The notes below the pieces were generated by a model, which saw nothing but the letters and a program-made list of their open reading frames with translations, was not told the DNA's origin and searched no databases. DNA of 64,000 bases from an uncultured Pelagibacteraceae bacterium (GTDB lineage: Bacteria; Pseudomonadota; Alphaproteobacteria; Pelagibacterales; AG-422-B15). The DNA lies in the NCBI GenBank assembly GCA_902544525.1, contig CACCCN010000002.1, positions 162,502-226,501 of the forward strand. The letters are read 5' to 3'. Positions 9,121 to 23,045 of this stretch are shown here, piece after piece (the stretch's first letter is position 1; every line of letters begins with the position of its first letter). The position numbers were made by a program, and so were the translations under genes.

Positions 9121-9129
<9 letters not shown>
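9037..9129 (-). other. 3' arm of the pre-23S processing stem
   Basis: In the transcript this spacer pairs with the sequence before 23S (11851-11959). GCTTGAT, TCTATGTAC, AAATAAACT and TGCACTT all find complements there, and further out TTTTTAGTATTGAT and TTCACG pair with 11935-11959. Together they form the long helix that RNase III normally cleaves to release pre-23S. Seen by eye; not folded computationally. Confidence 0.75.
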
Positions 9130-11850
<2,721 letters not shown>

Positions 11851-11857
<7 letters not shown>

Positions 11858-11959
11858 ATTCTATGTACAAAAAATAAACTTTTGCTTTTATTTTATGCAC
11901 TTTATTAATTAATTGAATTCTCTAAAAAATTTTATTTTTAGTATTGATGTCACTTCACG
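11851..11959 (-). other. 5' arm of the pre-23S processing stem
   Basis: Spacer between tRNA-Ala and 23S. It is complementary in segments to 9037-9129: AAGTGCA, AGTTTATTT, GTACATAGA and ATCAAGC in the inner part, ATCAATACTAAAAA and CGTGAA in the outer part. It would form the RNase III substrate enclosing 23S. Confidence 0.75.
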
Positions 11960-11983
11960 ATGTAAATGGAAAAGCTTAAAACT

Positions 11984-12059
11984 TGGTGGAGCTTACCGGG
12001 ATCGAACCGGTGACCCCCTGCTTGCAAAGCAGGTGCTCTCCCAGCTGAGCTAAAGCCCC
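11984..12059 (-). tRNA. tRNA-Ala (TGC)
   Basis: The minus strand folds as a 76-nt cloverleaf: acceptor GGGGCTT pairing with AAGCTCC, D arm GCTC, anticodon loop TTTGCAA giving anticodon TGC, T loop TTCGATC, encoded CCA. It sits in the usual place in the 16S-23S spacer, following tRNA-Ile. Confidence 0.98.
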
Positions 12060-12078
12060 TTAAAAAACCACCATAATA

Positions 12079-12156
<78 letters not shown>

Positions 12157-12192
12157 GGATATATTCGATAGGCTTCATAGTTTTAAACAAAT

Positions 12193-12215
12193 TGAAAGAG
12201 AAACGAGGACGGTAA
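12193..12215 (-). other. 3' arm of the pre-16S processing stem
   Basis: In RNA it reads UUACCGUCCUCGUUUCUCUUUCA. It pairs over 22 of 23 positions (with G-U pairs, one U-U mismatch) with the leader segment 13858-13880, enclosing 16S as an RNase III substrate. Confidence 0.85.
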
Positions 12216-12280
12216 GCTGTAAGAATTACTAAGTTAAAAAGTTTATAAATTTTGAAAACAAAATTCACAAACAACTCTTA

Positions 12281-13770
<1,490 letters not shown>

Positions 13771-13857
13771 AAAAATGACATACACAAACTTATTGGCGGT
13801 TTTACATAATAAATATGTAAATCCAATAAACGTGTACGATTATATTGTACTACAGTA

Positions 13858-13880
13858 TTACCGCCCACGTTTCTCTTCCA
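13858..13880 (-). other. 5' arm of the pre-16S processing stem
   Basis: In RNA it reads UGGAAGAGAAACGUGGGCGGUAA. It is complementary over 22 of 23 positions to 12193-12215 in the spacer after 16S. Confidence 0.85.
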
Positions 13881-13887
13881 AATATAC

Positions 13888-13900
13888 TTTTCCAAGAGCA
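13888..13900 (-). promoter_or_regulatory. boxA-like antitermination element
   Basis: TGCTCTTGGAAAA on the minus strand, close to the boxA consensus TGCTCTTTAAA bound by NusB/NusE, placed between the presumed promoter and 16S as in other rRNA leaders. Confidence 0.6.
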
Positions 13901-14222
13901 TAACGACAGACAAGATCTCTAGCTGTTTTATAGCAAACAGTTAAAAATCTAGTTTATTGTTATTAGTTAGAGCCAAATTTAGCCCTTCAAACCGCAATCC
14001 CAGATCATCTCCAGAAGAGGGTGAGAGAGGTTTTATAGTATAGGCCTAATAAGTCAAGGCAGATGATATAGAATAATTAAAAAGAAATAAGACACTAAAA
14101 TTATAAAAAAGTGTTTAATTACAATAACTTATTTATATAAAGAATTTTGTCGATCATTAGAAAATATCATTTTAAATAAATTTCTTTAAATATCTGAATA
14201 TAACTTTAAAAAAAATCAAATT

Positions 14223-15482
14223 ATGTCGCTAAAAAAGCTATACCTAATTCCATTATTGATTCTTTTTTTTATTTTCACTTATTACTTAATAAGAAACTTC
14301 TCTGATAATAAAATCTATATTGAAAATACCGAAAGTTCTTCTAGTGAAATAAAATTAGATGATACAAAAAATTTTTCGCCCTTAGTCGTTGAAGTTATTT
14401 ATGAAGATCTTTTACTTATAAAAGAAGGTCAAACATTTGGAGAGATTTTAAACAATTATGAAATTTCTAATTCGGTAAAATCTAAGATTTTAGAGTCATT
14501 AAATAGCAAAGTTGATTTAAGTAAATTAAATATTAATACTGAGATTAAAATTACTTTTACTAAAGAAAATGATTTAACTGAAATAAAAAGAATTAGCGTC
14601 CTAGACAAGGAAAATAACCATATTAAAGTTATTAAAAAAGACGATAATTATATTATTGAGACCTCGTCAATATTATCATTTACTAAACACGTCCTGAAAG
14701 AAGTTACTATTAAGGATAGCCTATATAAATCAGCAATTGAAGCAAATATTCCACCAAATATTATAATGCAATTTGTAAACCTGTATGCTTTTGATGTGGA
14801 TTTTCAAAGAGAAATTCGAAATGGAAATAAAATAAAAATTTTTTATGAAGTATTTTTAGACAGGAAACATATTGTTCGACAAACAGGTAATATTAAATTC
14901 GCCTCCTTGGCTCTTAGAAAAGATACTTACAATCTTTATAGATTTACAACTGATGATAATGGAAAATCTGAATATTTTGACTCAGAAGGAAAAAGTGCAG
15001 TTAAAGCTCTAATGAAAACTCCAATTAACGGCGCTGTTTTATCCTCTGGATATGGAATGAGAAAGCATCCAATTCTTGGATATGATAGAATTCATCAAGG
15101 TGTGGACTTTGCCGCGCCAAAAGGAACTCCAATAATGGCTGCGGGCACTGGTTTCATTGAAAAAATAGGTATGAATGGTGGTGCAGGAAATTATATTAGA
15201 ATCAAGCATCTCAATGGCTATAAAACTGCATATGGACATATGAGTAAATTTGCTTCAGGCATGAAAAAGGGAACAAAGGTTACGCAAGGCCAGACGATTG
15301 GTTTTGTTGGTTCAACCGGTATGTCGACGGGTCCACATTTACACTACGAAGTCATTTTTAATAATAAAAAAATTAATCCAATGAAAATGAAATTGCCTTC
15401 AGGAAGAAAGTTAAAAGGGAAAATTCTTGAGGATTTTGAAATTTATGTAGCTGATCTTAATAAAGAAATGCAGGTAAATTAA
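14223..15482 (+). CDS. M23 family metallopeptidase (murein endopeptidase-like)
   Basis: 419 aa. A single N-terminal membrane segment ('LIPLLILFFIFTYYLI', residues ~8-23) is followed by a LysM/OapA-like region ('LLIKEGQTFGEILNNYEIS'). The C-terminal LytM domain has zinc ligands in 'HPILGYDRIHQGVDF' (about 283-297) and 'GPHLHYEV' (about 373-380), plus 'TAYGHM'. It should be anchored in the inner membrane and cut peptide cross-links in periplasmic peptidoglycan, like MepM/NlpD-type enzymes. It is divergent from the rRNA operon, and its 3' end lies one base from the convergent DUF4167 gene. Confidence 0.88.
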   Translation: MSLKKLYLIPLLILFFIFTYYLIRNFSDNKIYIENTESSSSEIKLDDTKNFSPLVVEVIYEDLLLIKEGQTFGEILNNYEISNSVKSKILESLNSKVDLSKLNINTEIKITFTKENDLTEIKRISVLDKENNHIKVIKKDDNYIIETSSILSFTKHVLKEVTIKDSLYKSAIEANIPPNIIMQFVNLYAFDVDFQREIRNGNKIKIFYEVFLDRKHIVRQTGNIKFASLALRKDTYNLYRFTTDDNGKSEYFDSEGKSAVKALMKTPINGAVLSSGYGMRKHPILGYDRIHQGVDFAAPKGTPIMAAGTGFIEKIGMNGGAGNYIRIKHLNGYKTAYGHMSKFASGMKKGTKVTQGQTIGFVGSTGMSTGPHLHYEVIFNNKKINPMKMKLPSGRKLKGKILEDFEIYVADLNKEMQVN

Positions 15483-15483
15483 T

Positions 15484-15930
15484 TTATTTTTCTGTAGCCG
15501 CTGCTTTTTTTAAAGTTTTTTTCTTAGCTTGAGGAGTAGTTTCTGTCTCTACCTCTTCTTGCGTATCATCCATCGGAATGGGCTTCAAAACTTTTACAAT
15601 ATCTACAGGTTCACTATCAAGTTTTTCAGTATCTTCAGAGGTATTGCTACCATTTGGTTTTGATGATCTTGTCTCTGAATTATTTTTAAGATTTCTCTCG
15701 TTGATTACTCTTGCAAAATGTTCAGCATGTTGCAAATAGTTTTCTGCGGTTACATAATCACCTGCGGATGAAGCATCTTTTGCAAGGTTTTTATATTTTT
15801 CTAGAACAGTAGTTAAGTTGCCGGTAACTTTAGGTGCATTATTAGAAGATTCACCCTGTCTACGGTGGTGATTATTACTTCTCTTAAATGTTCTATTTTT
15901 ATTATTACTTCTTGAATTCGAAAATTTCAT
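15484..15930 (-). CDS. DUF4167 domain protein
   Basis: 148 aa. The N terminus is basic and Asn/Arg-rich ('SRSNNKNRTFKRSNNHHRR'), followed by the DUF4167 core 'YKNLAKDASSAGDYVTAENYLQHAEHFARVI', with an acidic, low-complexity C terminus ending in a Lys/Ala-rich tail. The family is typical of Alphaproteobacteria and usually lies next to prmC and prfA, exactly as here. The function is unknown; the basic N terminus suggests nucleic-acid binding. This is one of the better taxonomic markers in the window. Confidence 0.88.
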   Translation of the reverse strand: MKFSNSRSNNKNRTFKRSNNHHRRQGESSNNAPKVTGNLTTVLEKYKNLAKDASSAGDYVTAENYLQHAEHFARVINERNLKNNSETRSSKPNGSNTSEDTEKLDSEPVDIVKVLKPIPMDDTQEEVETETTPQAKKKTLKKAAATEK

Positions 15931-16031
15931 TTTAATTATTTATCTTGGAAATTTGCTTCTATTATTTTTTTTTAAAAAAATTAAGCAATCAATGAACGTA
16001 AACTAGTGTTAACTTTTGCAATAATCAAGTT

Positions 16032-16883
16032 CTAATTTATAATTTTTTTTGCAATAACACACCTAGGTATGTTTGCTAAATCAACTTTAGTTAAAATCTC
16101 AGTAAAACCATTGTTTTTCAGTAGTTTAGTGACCTCACTTGCTTGACCTAAACCAATTTCTAGAAATAAAAAAAAGTTTTTATCAATTCTTGAAGCTAGG
16201 TTACTTATAATTTTATTATATGCTTCAATTCCATTATTTTTAGAAAATAATGCTAAATGTGGCTCATAATCATATACATCTTTCTGTATATCTAAACTAT
16301 CTTGTGAAATGTATGGCGGATTAGACACAATAATATCAAACCCATTTAGATTATATTCGGCATAATCTTCATCTAGCAATTTTAGTCTCTCGTGATTTTT
16401 TAAAAGTTTTTTATTTTCATTTGCTATTTTAATTGCTTCCTTACTGATATCAATACCAATACCACTTGCATTAATATACTCTTGTAACAAAGATATGATT
16501 ATGCAGCCAGAGCCAGTGCCTAAATCGGCAATATTTAAATCTATTTTTTTATCAGGAAAATAACTTATTACGCTCTCTAAAATTAGTTCAGTTTCAGGTC
16601 TTGGTATTAATGTATCCTTAGTAACTTTAAATTCATCGTTCCAGAACGATTGTTTATTAGTAATGTATGCAATTGGCTCTCTTTTTATTCTTCTATCAAT
16701 GAGTTCAAAATAAGATTTAGTTATTTTGCTACTTATTTCATTTTTTTTAAATAATTCAAATTGTTCATTGTCGACAGATAGAATATGCTTGAAAATTATT
16801 TTTGCGTCTAAGTTTGGGTTCTCAACTTCAGCAGCATTTAATTTTTGTATACCGCTTAGAAATACTTCTTCGACCGTTACCAT
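16032..16883 (-). CDS. prmC: Release factor glutamine methyltransferase
   Basis: 283 aa. SAM motif I 'NIADLGTGSGCIIISLL' and the substrate-glutamine motif 'VSNPPYIS' (about residue 184) identify PrmC/HemK. It methylates the Gln of the GGQ motif in peptide release factors RF1 and RF2. It abuts its substrate gene prfA immediately upstream with no gap. Length is normal. Confidence 0.95.
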   Translation of the reverse strand: MVTVEEVFLSGIQKLNAAEVENPNLDAKIIFKHILSVDNEQFELFKKNEISSKITKSYFELIDRRIKREPIAYITNKQSFWNDEFKVTKDTLIPRPETELILESVISYFPDKKIDLNIADLGTGSGCIIISLLQEYINASGIGIDISKEAIKIANENKKLLKNHERLKLLDEDYAEYNLNGFDIIVSNPPYISQDSLDIQKDVYDYEPHLALFSKNNGIEAYNKIISNLASRIDKNFFLFLEIGLGQASEVTKLLKNNGFTEILTKVDLANIPRCVIAKKIIN

Positions 16884-17933
16884 TTATTGATTTTGGCTAG
16901 CTATTATTAAACCAGTTATAATTTCCTCAATACCATCTGCATTTAAAATTTGATCTAGTTTATACAAAGTTAAGTTTATTCTATGATCGGTAACGCGACC
17001 TTGTGGAAAATTATAAGTGCGAATTCTCTCGGACCGGTCACCACTGCCAATTTGTGACTTTCTTTTTTCTGACATTTCAGAGTCTTGTTTATTTCTCTCA
17101 AAATCATATAACCTGGACTTTAACACAAGCATAGCCTTAGCTTTATTTTTATGCTGTGATTTTTCATCTTGTTGAGTTACTACGATTCCAGATGGAGCAT
17201 GGGTTATTCTTACTGCGCTATCAGTGGTATTTACTGATTGACCCCCTGGCCCACTTGACCTAAACACATCTATTCTAAGATCTTTTTCTTCAACATGAAT
17301 ATCAACATCATCTGCCTCGGGTAAAACAACTACGCTGGCTGCTGATGTATGAATTCTACCTTGAGATTCAGTCTCTGGGACTCGTTGAACGCGATGAACA
17401 CCTGATTCAAATTTTAGTTTTGAATAAACTTTTTCGCCTGAAATTTTACAAATAGCCTCTTTAATTCCACCATGATCAGCATCAGAAGTTGACAAAAGTT
17501 CTAACTTCCACTTTTCAGTTTCTGCATAGCGCTGATACATGCGTAACAAATCGCCAGCAAATAGTGCAGCTTCGTCTCCACCTGTTCCCGCTCTGATTTC
17601 AACAATAACATTTTTTTCATCTAAAGGATCTTTTGGTACAAGGCTTACTTTAAGTATATTTTCAGACTCGTTTAATTTTTCCTTACATGAAGTGATTTCT
17701 TTTTTTGCTATTTCAATAATTTCTTCGTCATTACCCTGAATTAAAGATAGCAATTCTTCATGTTCCTTTTTATAGCTTTTATAAGTGTCTATGTTGTCTA
17801 CAATTGGTTTTAAGTCAGAGTACTCTTTGGAAATCTTGACAAACTGTTCATTATCTCCTGATGCTTGACTCATTAAATCTTCAAGCTCTTTACTTCTTAA
17901 TAAAATTTTTTCTAGTTCCTCTTCCTTAAGCAT
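16884..17933 (-). CDS. prfA: Peptide chain release factor 1
   Basis: About 349 aa. It has the GGQ catalytic loop '[17 protein letters not shown]' (about residue 230) and a PxT-type stop-codon recognition region '[18 protein letters not shown]'. It recognises UAA/UAG and triggers peptide release on the ribosome. I prefer ATG 17933 to the track's 17957: it overlaps the ispG stop as AATGCTTAA and gives the sequence MLKEEELEK. Downstream prmC modifies this protein. ispG-prfA-prmC look like one operon. Confidence 0.95.
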   Translation of the reverse strand: MLKEEELEKILLRSKELEDLMSQASGDNEQFVKISKEYSDLKPIVDNIDTYKSYKKEHEELLSLIQGNDEEIIEIAKKEITSCKEKLNESENILKVSLVPKDPLDEKNVIVEIRAGTGGDEAALFAGDLLRMYQRYAETEKWKLELLSTSDADHGGIKEAICKISGEKVYSKLKFESGVHRVQRVPETESQGRIHTSAASVVVLPEADDVDIHVEEKDLRIDVFRSSGPGGQSVNTTDSAVRITHAPSGIVVTQQDEKSQHKNKAKAMLVLKSRLYDFERNKQDSEMSEKRKSQIGSGDRSERIRTYNFPQGRVTDHRINLTLYKLDQILNADGIEEIITGLIIASQNQ

Positions 17934-19017
17934 TTGTCTCGGCAACTCTTTCCTCAACCAGCTTGACTACTTTATTGACTATATCATCGTTAGATATTTT
18001 TTGATCAGTTACACCTGACAAATATAGCATATTACTTCCTTTGCCCCCTCCAGTTATACCAATATCACTATTAAGTGCTTCTCCGGGACCATTTACTATA
18101 CAACCAATAATTGATACGGTTATAGATTGTTTTATGTGCGATAGTTTTTCCTCTAAGACTTTGACAGTTTCAATAACTGGAAAAGCTTGTCGCGCACATG
18201 AAGGACATGAAATTATTTTTACACCACGAGATCTTAGATCAAGGCTTTTAAGTATTTCATAGCCTATTTTAATTTCTTCTACTGGATCTGCAGTTAGTGA
18301 AACTCTAATTGTATCTCCAATTCCTTGGGAAAGAAGTCTTCCTATACTCATTGAAGATTTTATTGAACCACTAACATAGGTACCGGCTTCTGTTAAACCT
18401 AAGTGAAGAGGATAATTGGTTAAAAGACTTAATTTTTCATATGCTGCAACCATTGTATGAACGTTTGAAGCTTTCACACTAATTTTAAAATTATCAAAAT
18501 TATTTGACTCAAGTAATTTTATATTTTCAAGAGCACTGTCTACTAAAGCATCGGCACCTGGTTCTTTATATTTATCTAATATTTTTTTATCAAGAGAGCC
18601 TGCATTAACACCTATTCGCATTGAGATTTTATTGGCTTTTGCGGCAGCTATGACTTCTTTTATCTTTTCTGGACCTATATTTCCAGGATTAACACGAAGA
18701 CAAGCAGCGCCTGAGTCTGCTGCTTCGAGTGCTCTTTTATAATGAAAGTGGATATCCGCAACTATAGGTATATCTGCAGTATTAACTATTTCTTTTAAAG
18801 CCTTAGTCGCATCAGTATTTGGACAAGAAACTCGTACAATATCTGCACCCTCATTTTCAAGAGATTTTATTTGATTAACTGTTGCTTCTACATCTTCTGT
18901 AATAGTGTTTGTCATAGACTGCACACTAATCAATGCATCTCCTCCAACTTTGACGTCACCAACCATTATTTGTTTGGTTTTTTTTCGGGATATTTTATTA
19001 TCAATATTATAGCTCAT
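17926..19017 (-). CDS. ispG: 4-hydroxy-3-methylbut-2-en-1-yl diphosphate synthase (GcpE)
   Basis: 363 aa, the short bacterial form. The N-terminal TIM barrel includes '[15 protein letters not shown]', and the C-terminal [4Fe-4S] domain has 'CPSCARQAF' (about 273) and '[10 protein letters not shown]' (about 305), which give three Cys and one Glu ligands. It catalyses the penultimate step of the MEP isoprenoid pathway, so this organism makes isoprenoids (and ubiquinone, see ubiG) from MEP. It overlaps prfA by 8 bp. Confidence 0.96.
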   Translation of the reverse strand: MSYNIDNKISRKKTKQIMVGDVKVGGDALISVQSMTNTITEDVEATVNQIKSLENEGADIVRVSCPNTDATKALKEIVNTADIPIVADIHFHYKRALEAADSGAACLRVNPGNIGPEKIKEVIAAAKANKISMRIGVNAGSLDKKILDKYKEPGADALVDSALENIKLLESNNFDNFKISVKASNVHTMVAAYEKLSLLTNYPLHLGLTEAGTYVSGSIKSSMSIGRLLSQGIGDTIRVSLTADPVEEIKIGYEILKSLDLRSRGVKIISCPSCARQAFPVIETVKVLEEKLSHIKQSITVSIIGCIVNGPGEALNSDIGITGGGKGSNMLYLSGVTDQKISNDDIVNKVVKLVEERVAETNA

Positions 19018-19067
19018 GATTTTTGTTTTCTCATATCAGCAGTTATTACTAATGATTTTATTAATAT

Positions 19068-20303
19068 TTATAATTTATCAAGTTCAAATATTTGATGTAA
19101 AGATCTAACGGCTTCTTCTGTTCTGGCCATATCAATAAGTACGCTTATTTTTATTTCAGAGGTAGATATTACTTCAATATTGATGTTGTTTTTTGAAAGA
19201 CAGTCAAACATTTTTGCAGCAATACCTGGTTGGTTTCTCATACCCGCACCTATAATAGATACTTTAGATAAATTGTTTTCACTAATTACCTTTTCATAAT
19301 TAATAGAGCTTTTTAAATCATCTAATATTTTTACAGATTGATCTAAGTCAGTGACTGGGACCGTAAAAGTTAAATTAGTTTCTTTTCTCTCAATAAAATT
19401 ATTTTGAACTATCATATCTACATTAATACTCTTATTAGATAGTGCGTTGAAGATAGTTGCTGCAATACCTGGTTGGTCCACTAGACCTATCACTGTAATT
19501 TTAGCCTCATCTTTTGAGTAAGCCACTCCAGATACAGCCTTACTTTCGTTATTCATTACTTCATCACTGATTACTGTGCCCATGTCATCTGGATGGAAAG
19601 TTGATCTAACTTGAACTTTTACATTATGATTAATAGCCGACTCTACAGATGATGTTTGTAATACTTTGGCACCCTGAGATGACATTTCTATCATCTCCTC
19701 ATAAGATATTTTGTTAAGTCGTTTCACATTGTCTGCCATTCTAGGATCAGTAGTATAAACACCGTTAACATCCGTATATATGTCACACCTTTCTGCGTTT
19801 AAGGCTGAAGCAAGAAACACTGCTGTATTATCAGAGCCTCCTCTTCCAATAGTTGTTATCCTGCCATCAGAACCAACTCCTTGAAAACCTGCTACAACTG
19901 CTACCTGTCGGTTTTTAAAACCATTTATAATTTTTTCATCCTCAATTTTAGATATAACTGAATGCCTATGATTTCCAGAAGTATAAATTGGAAGTTGCCA
20001 GCCCAACCAAGATCGAGCATCAATATTTAAATCTTTTAGCGCTAAAGCCATAAGACCAGAAGTAATTTGTTCTCCCGATGCGACGATTGCATCATACTCA
20101 GCGTCATCGTGAGCATTTTTATTTTCAGAATTTATTAAATTTATATTTTCAATTAACTTATTAGTAGTTCCTGACATTGCAGATACCACCACTGCAATAT
20201 TATGGCCTAAATCATACTCTTTTTTAATAATTTGTGCTGCTGACTTTATTAAATCTACTGATCCAACAGATGTTCCCCCAAATTTAAGGACTAAAATAGA
20301 CAT
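19068..20303 (-). CDS. lysC: Aspartate kinase
   Basis: 411 aa monofunctional aspartokinase. The catalytic domain begins 'VLKFGGTSVGSVD', with 'GRGGSDNTAVFLA' and 'DIYTDVNGVYTTDPR'. Two ACT domains fill residues ~265-411 ('VIGLVDQPGIAATIFNAL', 'IIGAGMRNQPGIAAKMF'). It phosphorylates aspartate for lysine, threonine, methionine and DAP synthesis; the ACT pair implies feedback inhibition by end products. It stands alone, divergent from ubiG. No riboswitch-like structure is evident in the 100 bp upstream. Confidence 0.96.
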   Translation of the reverse strand: MSILVLKFGGTSVGSVDLIKSAAQIIKKEYDLGHNIAVVVSAMSGTTNKLIENINLINSENKNAHDDAEYDAIVASGEQITSGLMALALKDLNIDARSWLGWQLPIYTSGNHRHSVISKIEDEKIINGFKNRQVAVVAGFQGVGSDGRITTIGRGGSDNTAVFLASALNAERCDIYTDVNGVYTTDPRMADNVKRLNKISYEEMIEMSSQGAKVLQTSSVESAINHNVKVQVRSTFHPDDMGTVISDEVMNNESKAVSGVAYSKDEAKITVIGLVDQPGIAATIFNALSNKSINVDMIVQNNFIERKETNLTFTVPVTDLDQSVKILDDLKSSINYEKVISENNLSKVSIIGAGMRNQPGIAAKMFDCLSKNNINIEVISTSEIKISVLIDMARTEEAVRSLHQIFELDKL

Positions 20304-20411
20304 AATTATTTATTACTTCGTGATGACTTTTGTTAATATTTTTCTATATGTTGTTATGGCTAGAATTAATGTAAATAGCTATATTTAGCAAGAATAAGTT
20401 TGGATCGAGCA

Positions 20412-21152
20412 ATGGAAGAAATTAAAAATACTATAAATACTGAAGAAATAAATAAGTTTTCTCAACTTGCAGATGAATGGTGGAAAATTGATGGTAAGTT
20501 CAAAACTCTTCACAAATTTAATCCTATTCGATTAAAATTTATTATTGATCAAACAATCACAATTTTTAACTGTGACCATAAAAATGAATTGCCGCTAAAA
20601 GGTATAAAAATATTAGATATAGGCTGTGGCGGAGGTTTATTATCTGAACCACTATCACGTCTTGGTGCCGAAGTAACTGGCGTGGATGCAGCAGAAAATA
20701 ATATTAAAGCAGCAAGTATTCATGCAAAAAAAGAAAATTTAGAAATTAATTATATTAATGGTGATATTGATAGTCTTAACCCTGATGAAAAGTTTGATAT
20801 AATATTGAATATGGAAGTAATTGAACATGTAGATAATACAGATTACTTCATGAAAAGTTGTTGTGATAGAGTTAGGTCAAATGGACTAATCTTTATGGCA
20901 ACTATAAATAAAACACTATTCTCATTAATTTTTGCAAAGTATATGGCTGAATATGTTCTAGGATTTTTACCCAAAGGAACACATGATTGGAATAAATTTT
21001 TATCTCCAGAAGAAATCTATGCTTTTCTAATTAAAAATCATTTTAATGTTAGAGAAACATTAGGGGTTAATTATAATCCAATTAAAAATAATTGGTCTAT
21101 TTCTCGATCAACTCCAGCAAATTACATGGTGCTTGGTCAAAAAAATAATTAA
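20412..21152 (+). CDS. ubiG: Ubiquinone biosynthesis O-methyltransferase
   Basis: About 246 aa class I methyltransferase. The N terminus 'EEINKFSQLADEWWKIDGKFKTLHKFNPIR' is diagnostic for UbiG, and SAM motif I is 'LDIGCGGGLLSEPLS'. It performs both O-methylations in ubiquinone synthesis, indicating respiratory, Q-based metabolism. The track starts at TTG 20400; I prefer ATG 20412 (MEEIKNT), four codons on. Confidence 0.95.
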   Translation: MEEIKNTINTEEINKFSQLADEWWKIDGKFKTLHKFNPIRLKFIIDQTITIFNCDHKNELPLKGIKILDIGCGGGLLSEPLSRLGAEVTGVDAAENNIKAASIHAKKENLEINYINGDIDSLNPDEKFDIILNMEVIEHVDNTDYFMKSCCDRVRSNGLIFMATINKTLFSLIFAKYMAEYVLGFLPKGTHDWNKFLSPEEIYAFLIKNHFNVRETLGVNYNPIKNNWSISRSTPANYMVLGQKNN

Positions 21153-21161
21153 GGGATAATT

Positions 21162-21971
21162 TCATGCCTTTAATGATGGAATTGCTCTTTGCGTAGCATC
21201 AACTTCTGCAAGATTAATTTCAGCCATCATTATCCCCACGCCTTTCTTTTTAATTTTAACATTAGTGCCCCACGGCGAGACTATAATACTATTTCCAAAA
21301 GTTTCTCTACCAGCATAATGACGTCCATATTGTGCTGGGGCAACAATGAAACAACCATTTTCAATTGCTCTAGCTTTTACTAGAGTTAACCAATGAGCTT
21401 TTCCTGTTGTTTTAGTAAAAGCAGAAGGTATAAAAATTATTTTACATCCCAATTTGGCAAGACTTCGATACATGTTTGGAAATCTCAAATCATAGCATAT
21501 ACTCAAACCAACTTTAGCCCATGGTGTTTTAGCAGTTTTTAATTTTTTTCCATTTTTATACAAACTTGATTCATTATAAATTTCTTTATCTGAAAGTTTT
21601 ACATCGAACATATGAATTTTGTCATAAGTTGAGATAATTATGCCTTTATTATTAATTAAGTAAGATCGATTAGAAAGTTTACTACTATTCTTAATTATTA
21701 AGGAACCAAGTAAAATCCATACGGAATGTGCTTTAGCTATCTTTTGAATTCTATTTAAAAAATTTGTATTATCTTTATTGGAACAGGCTAACACAAGCTT
21801 CTCTTTGTTAGGATGCATTATATTGGTATTTTCTGGAGTGGCTATAAATTGAGCTCCTTTTTTGATAGCGGAATTGATTAAAACCTCTACAACTTCTAAA
21901 TTTTTATTAATATTGGATTTACTGTTTATCTGAATACAAGCAATTTTTAATTTATTACTTTTTTTGTTCAT
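21162..21971 (-). CDS. Carbon-nitrogen hydrolase, Nit family (deaminated-glutathione amidase-like)
   Basis: 269 aa nitrilase-superfamily amidase. The catalytic triad is visible: Glu in 'IATPENTNIM' (about 44), Lys in 'YDKIHMFDV' (about 120), Cys in 'GLSICYDLRFPNMYR' (about 158). The last pattern and the size match the Nit1 branch, which hydrolyses deaminated glutathione, a metabolite-repair role. It overlaps the end of grxC by 17 bp, fitting a glutathione-linked pair. Alternative: omega-amidase. Confidence 0.88.
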   Translation of the reverse strand: MNKKSNKLKIACIQINSKSNINKNLEVVEVLINSAIKKGAQFIATPENTNIMHPNKEKLVLACSNKDNTNFLNRIQKIAKAHSVWILLGSLIIKNSSKLSNRSYLINNKGIIISTYDKIHMFDVKLSDKEIYNESSLYKNGKKLKTAKTPWAKVGLSICYDLRFPNMYRSLAKLGCKIIFIPSAFTKTTGKAHWLTLVKARAIENGCFIVAPAQYGRHYAGRETFGNSIIVSPWGTNVKIKKKGVGIMMAEINLAEVDATQRAIPSLKA

Positions 21972-22227
21972 CGATCAGCAAGCTGTTTAAATCACCACTC
22001 GCTGACAATGTGGCTAATTCACTATAGCCGCCTACGTGTGTATCATTAATGAAGATCTGTGGCACCGTTCTCATACCATTTGATTTTTCTAACATTTCTG
22101 TGCGCAGCTCACTATTATGTTGAATATTTAATTCTTCATAAGTTAGGCCTTTACTATCTAAAAGTTTTTTAGCGTGAACACAGTAGTTACAATAATCAGA
22201 TGTATAAACTTTAATTTTATTTTTCAT
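21955..22227 (-). CDS. grxC: Glutaredoxin 3
   Basis: 90 aa thioredoxin-fold protein. The redox motif is 'YCNYCVHAKKLL' (a CxxC with Asn-Tyr rather than the common Pro-Tyr), the cis-Pro loop is 'RTVPQIFIND', and the glutathione-binding 'HVGGYSEL' follows. It reduces disulfides and mixed disulfides with glutathione. Co-transcribed with the nit gene. Confidence 0.94.
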   Translation of the reverse strand: MKNKIKVYTSDYCNYCVHAKKLLDSKGLTYEELNIQHNSELRTEMLEKSNGMRTVPQIFINDTHVGGYSELATLSASGDLNSLLIDEQKK

Positions 22228-22276
22228 ATATAAACATATAATAGAGATTATATCTTAAAACAATAATTAAAAATTT

Positions 22277-23044
22277 ATGATTAATAAAAATAGATATATC
22301 ATGGCACGAAGTCGCTCACTCACTATGAGTGATACAAAAGATACTGTTGATCATTTTATCACTGATCGATTTATTGAAATAATATTAGACCATAAAAAAA
22401 CATTTAATAACGCCTTAATTATAGGTGATAGAAATAATTTTACTAAAAAAAAGTTAAGTGAAATTGGTATAAGAAATACTACACAAATCGATATTTCTAA
22501 CGAGGAAGAGTCTAAAAATTTTTTTATCCTCTCAAATACTGAAGTATTACCAGATCTAGAAGAATACGATTTAATTATTGGACTATCATTAATAAATTTT
22601 CTCGAAGATATTCCGAGCTTTTTGAAACAATTAAAAAATATACTGACTAAAGATGGGCTTTTACTAACAAGCTTTTTTTCAGAAAATAATATTCTTGAAC
22701 TTAAGGACTTATTTTCTAGAGTTGAATTAAACATATATGAGGGAATTTCTCAGAGATTCATGCCTATTATAGATATAAGAGAAGTAGGAGACCTAATTAA
22801 TAATATTGGATTTTTTGACACAGTAATAACAAGAGAAAAATTAGAATACAAATATGAAAATTTTAATGAAATGGTCTCTCACCTGCGTTTAATGGCTTAT
22901 ACTAATTTTCTTGATGTTAAAAATAATAAATTTATTACCAAACATTTCATAAATTCACTAGTTAATGATTTTGAAAAAAATAAAACTAATAGCTTATTCA
23001 AACTTAGTTTTGATATTTTAATTATAAACTCATGGAATAAATAA
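22277..23044 (+). CDS. SAM-methyltransferase-like protein (NDUFAF5-like), motif I degenerate
   Basis: 255 aa. The middle region 'EYDLIIGLSLINFLEDIPSFLKQLKNIL' followed by 'DGLLLTSFF' matches the part of class I methyltransferases after motif II. The arrangement and the neighbours grxC and argJ-mutT match the alphaproteobacterial NDUFAF5-like family, whose mitochondrial member helps complex I assembly. Oddly, the usual GxGxG SAM motif is replaced by 'NALIIGDRNNF', so SAM binding may be altered. The start could also be the Met at 22301 (MARSRSL). Function uncertain. Confidence 0.6.
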   Translation: MINKNRYIMARSRSLTMSDTKDTVDHFITDRFIEIILDHKKTFNNALIIGDRNNFTKKKLSEIGIRNTTQIDISNEEESKNFFILSNTEVLPDLEEYDLIIGLSLINFLEDIPSFLKQLKNILTKDGLLLTSFFSENNILELKDLFSRVELNIYEGISQRFMPIIDIREVGDLINNIGFFDTVITREKLEYKYENFNEMVSHLRLMAYTNFLDVKNNKFITKHFINSLVNDFEKNKTNSLFKLSFDILIINSWNK

Positions 23045-23045
23045 A

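Larger units (their letters stand above)
13771..14222 (-). promoter_or_regulatory. rRNA operon leader and promoter region
   Basis: About 450 bp without a protein gene. Reading toward 16S it holds a possible -35 TTGACT (14052-14057) with an A/T-rich TATAAA (14032-14037; 14-bp spacing, shorter than ideal). Then come a CTGTTT/AAACAG hairpin near 13927-13943, a boxA-like antitermination motif TGCTCTTGGAAAA (13888-13900), and the 16S processing stem arm (13858-13880). The boxA and stem are convincing; the promoter hexamers are tentative. The divergent M23 gene starts at 14223, so its promoter must also lie here. Confidence 0.5.
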
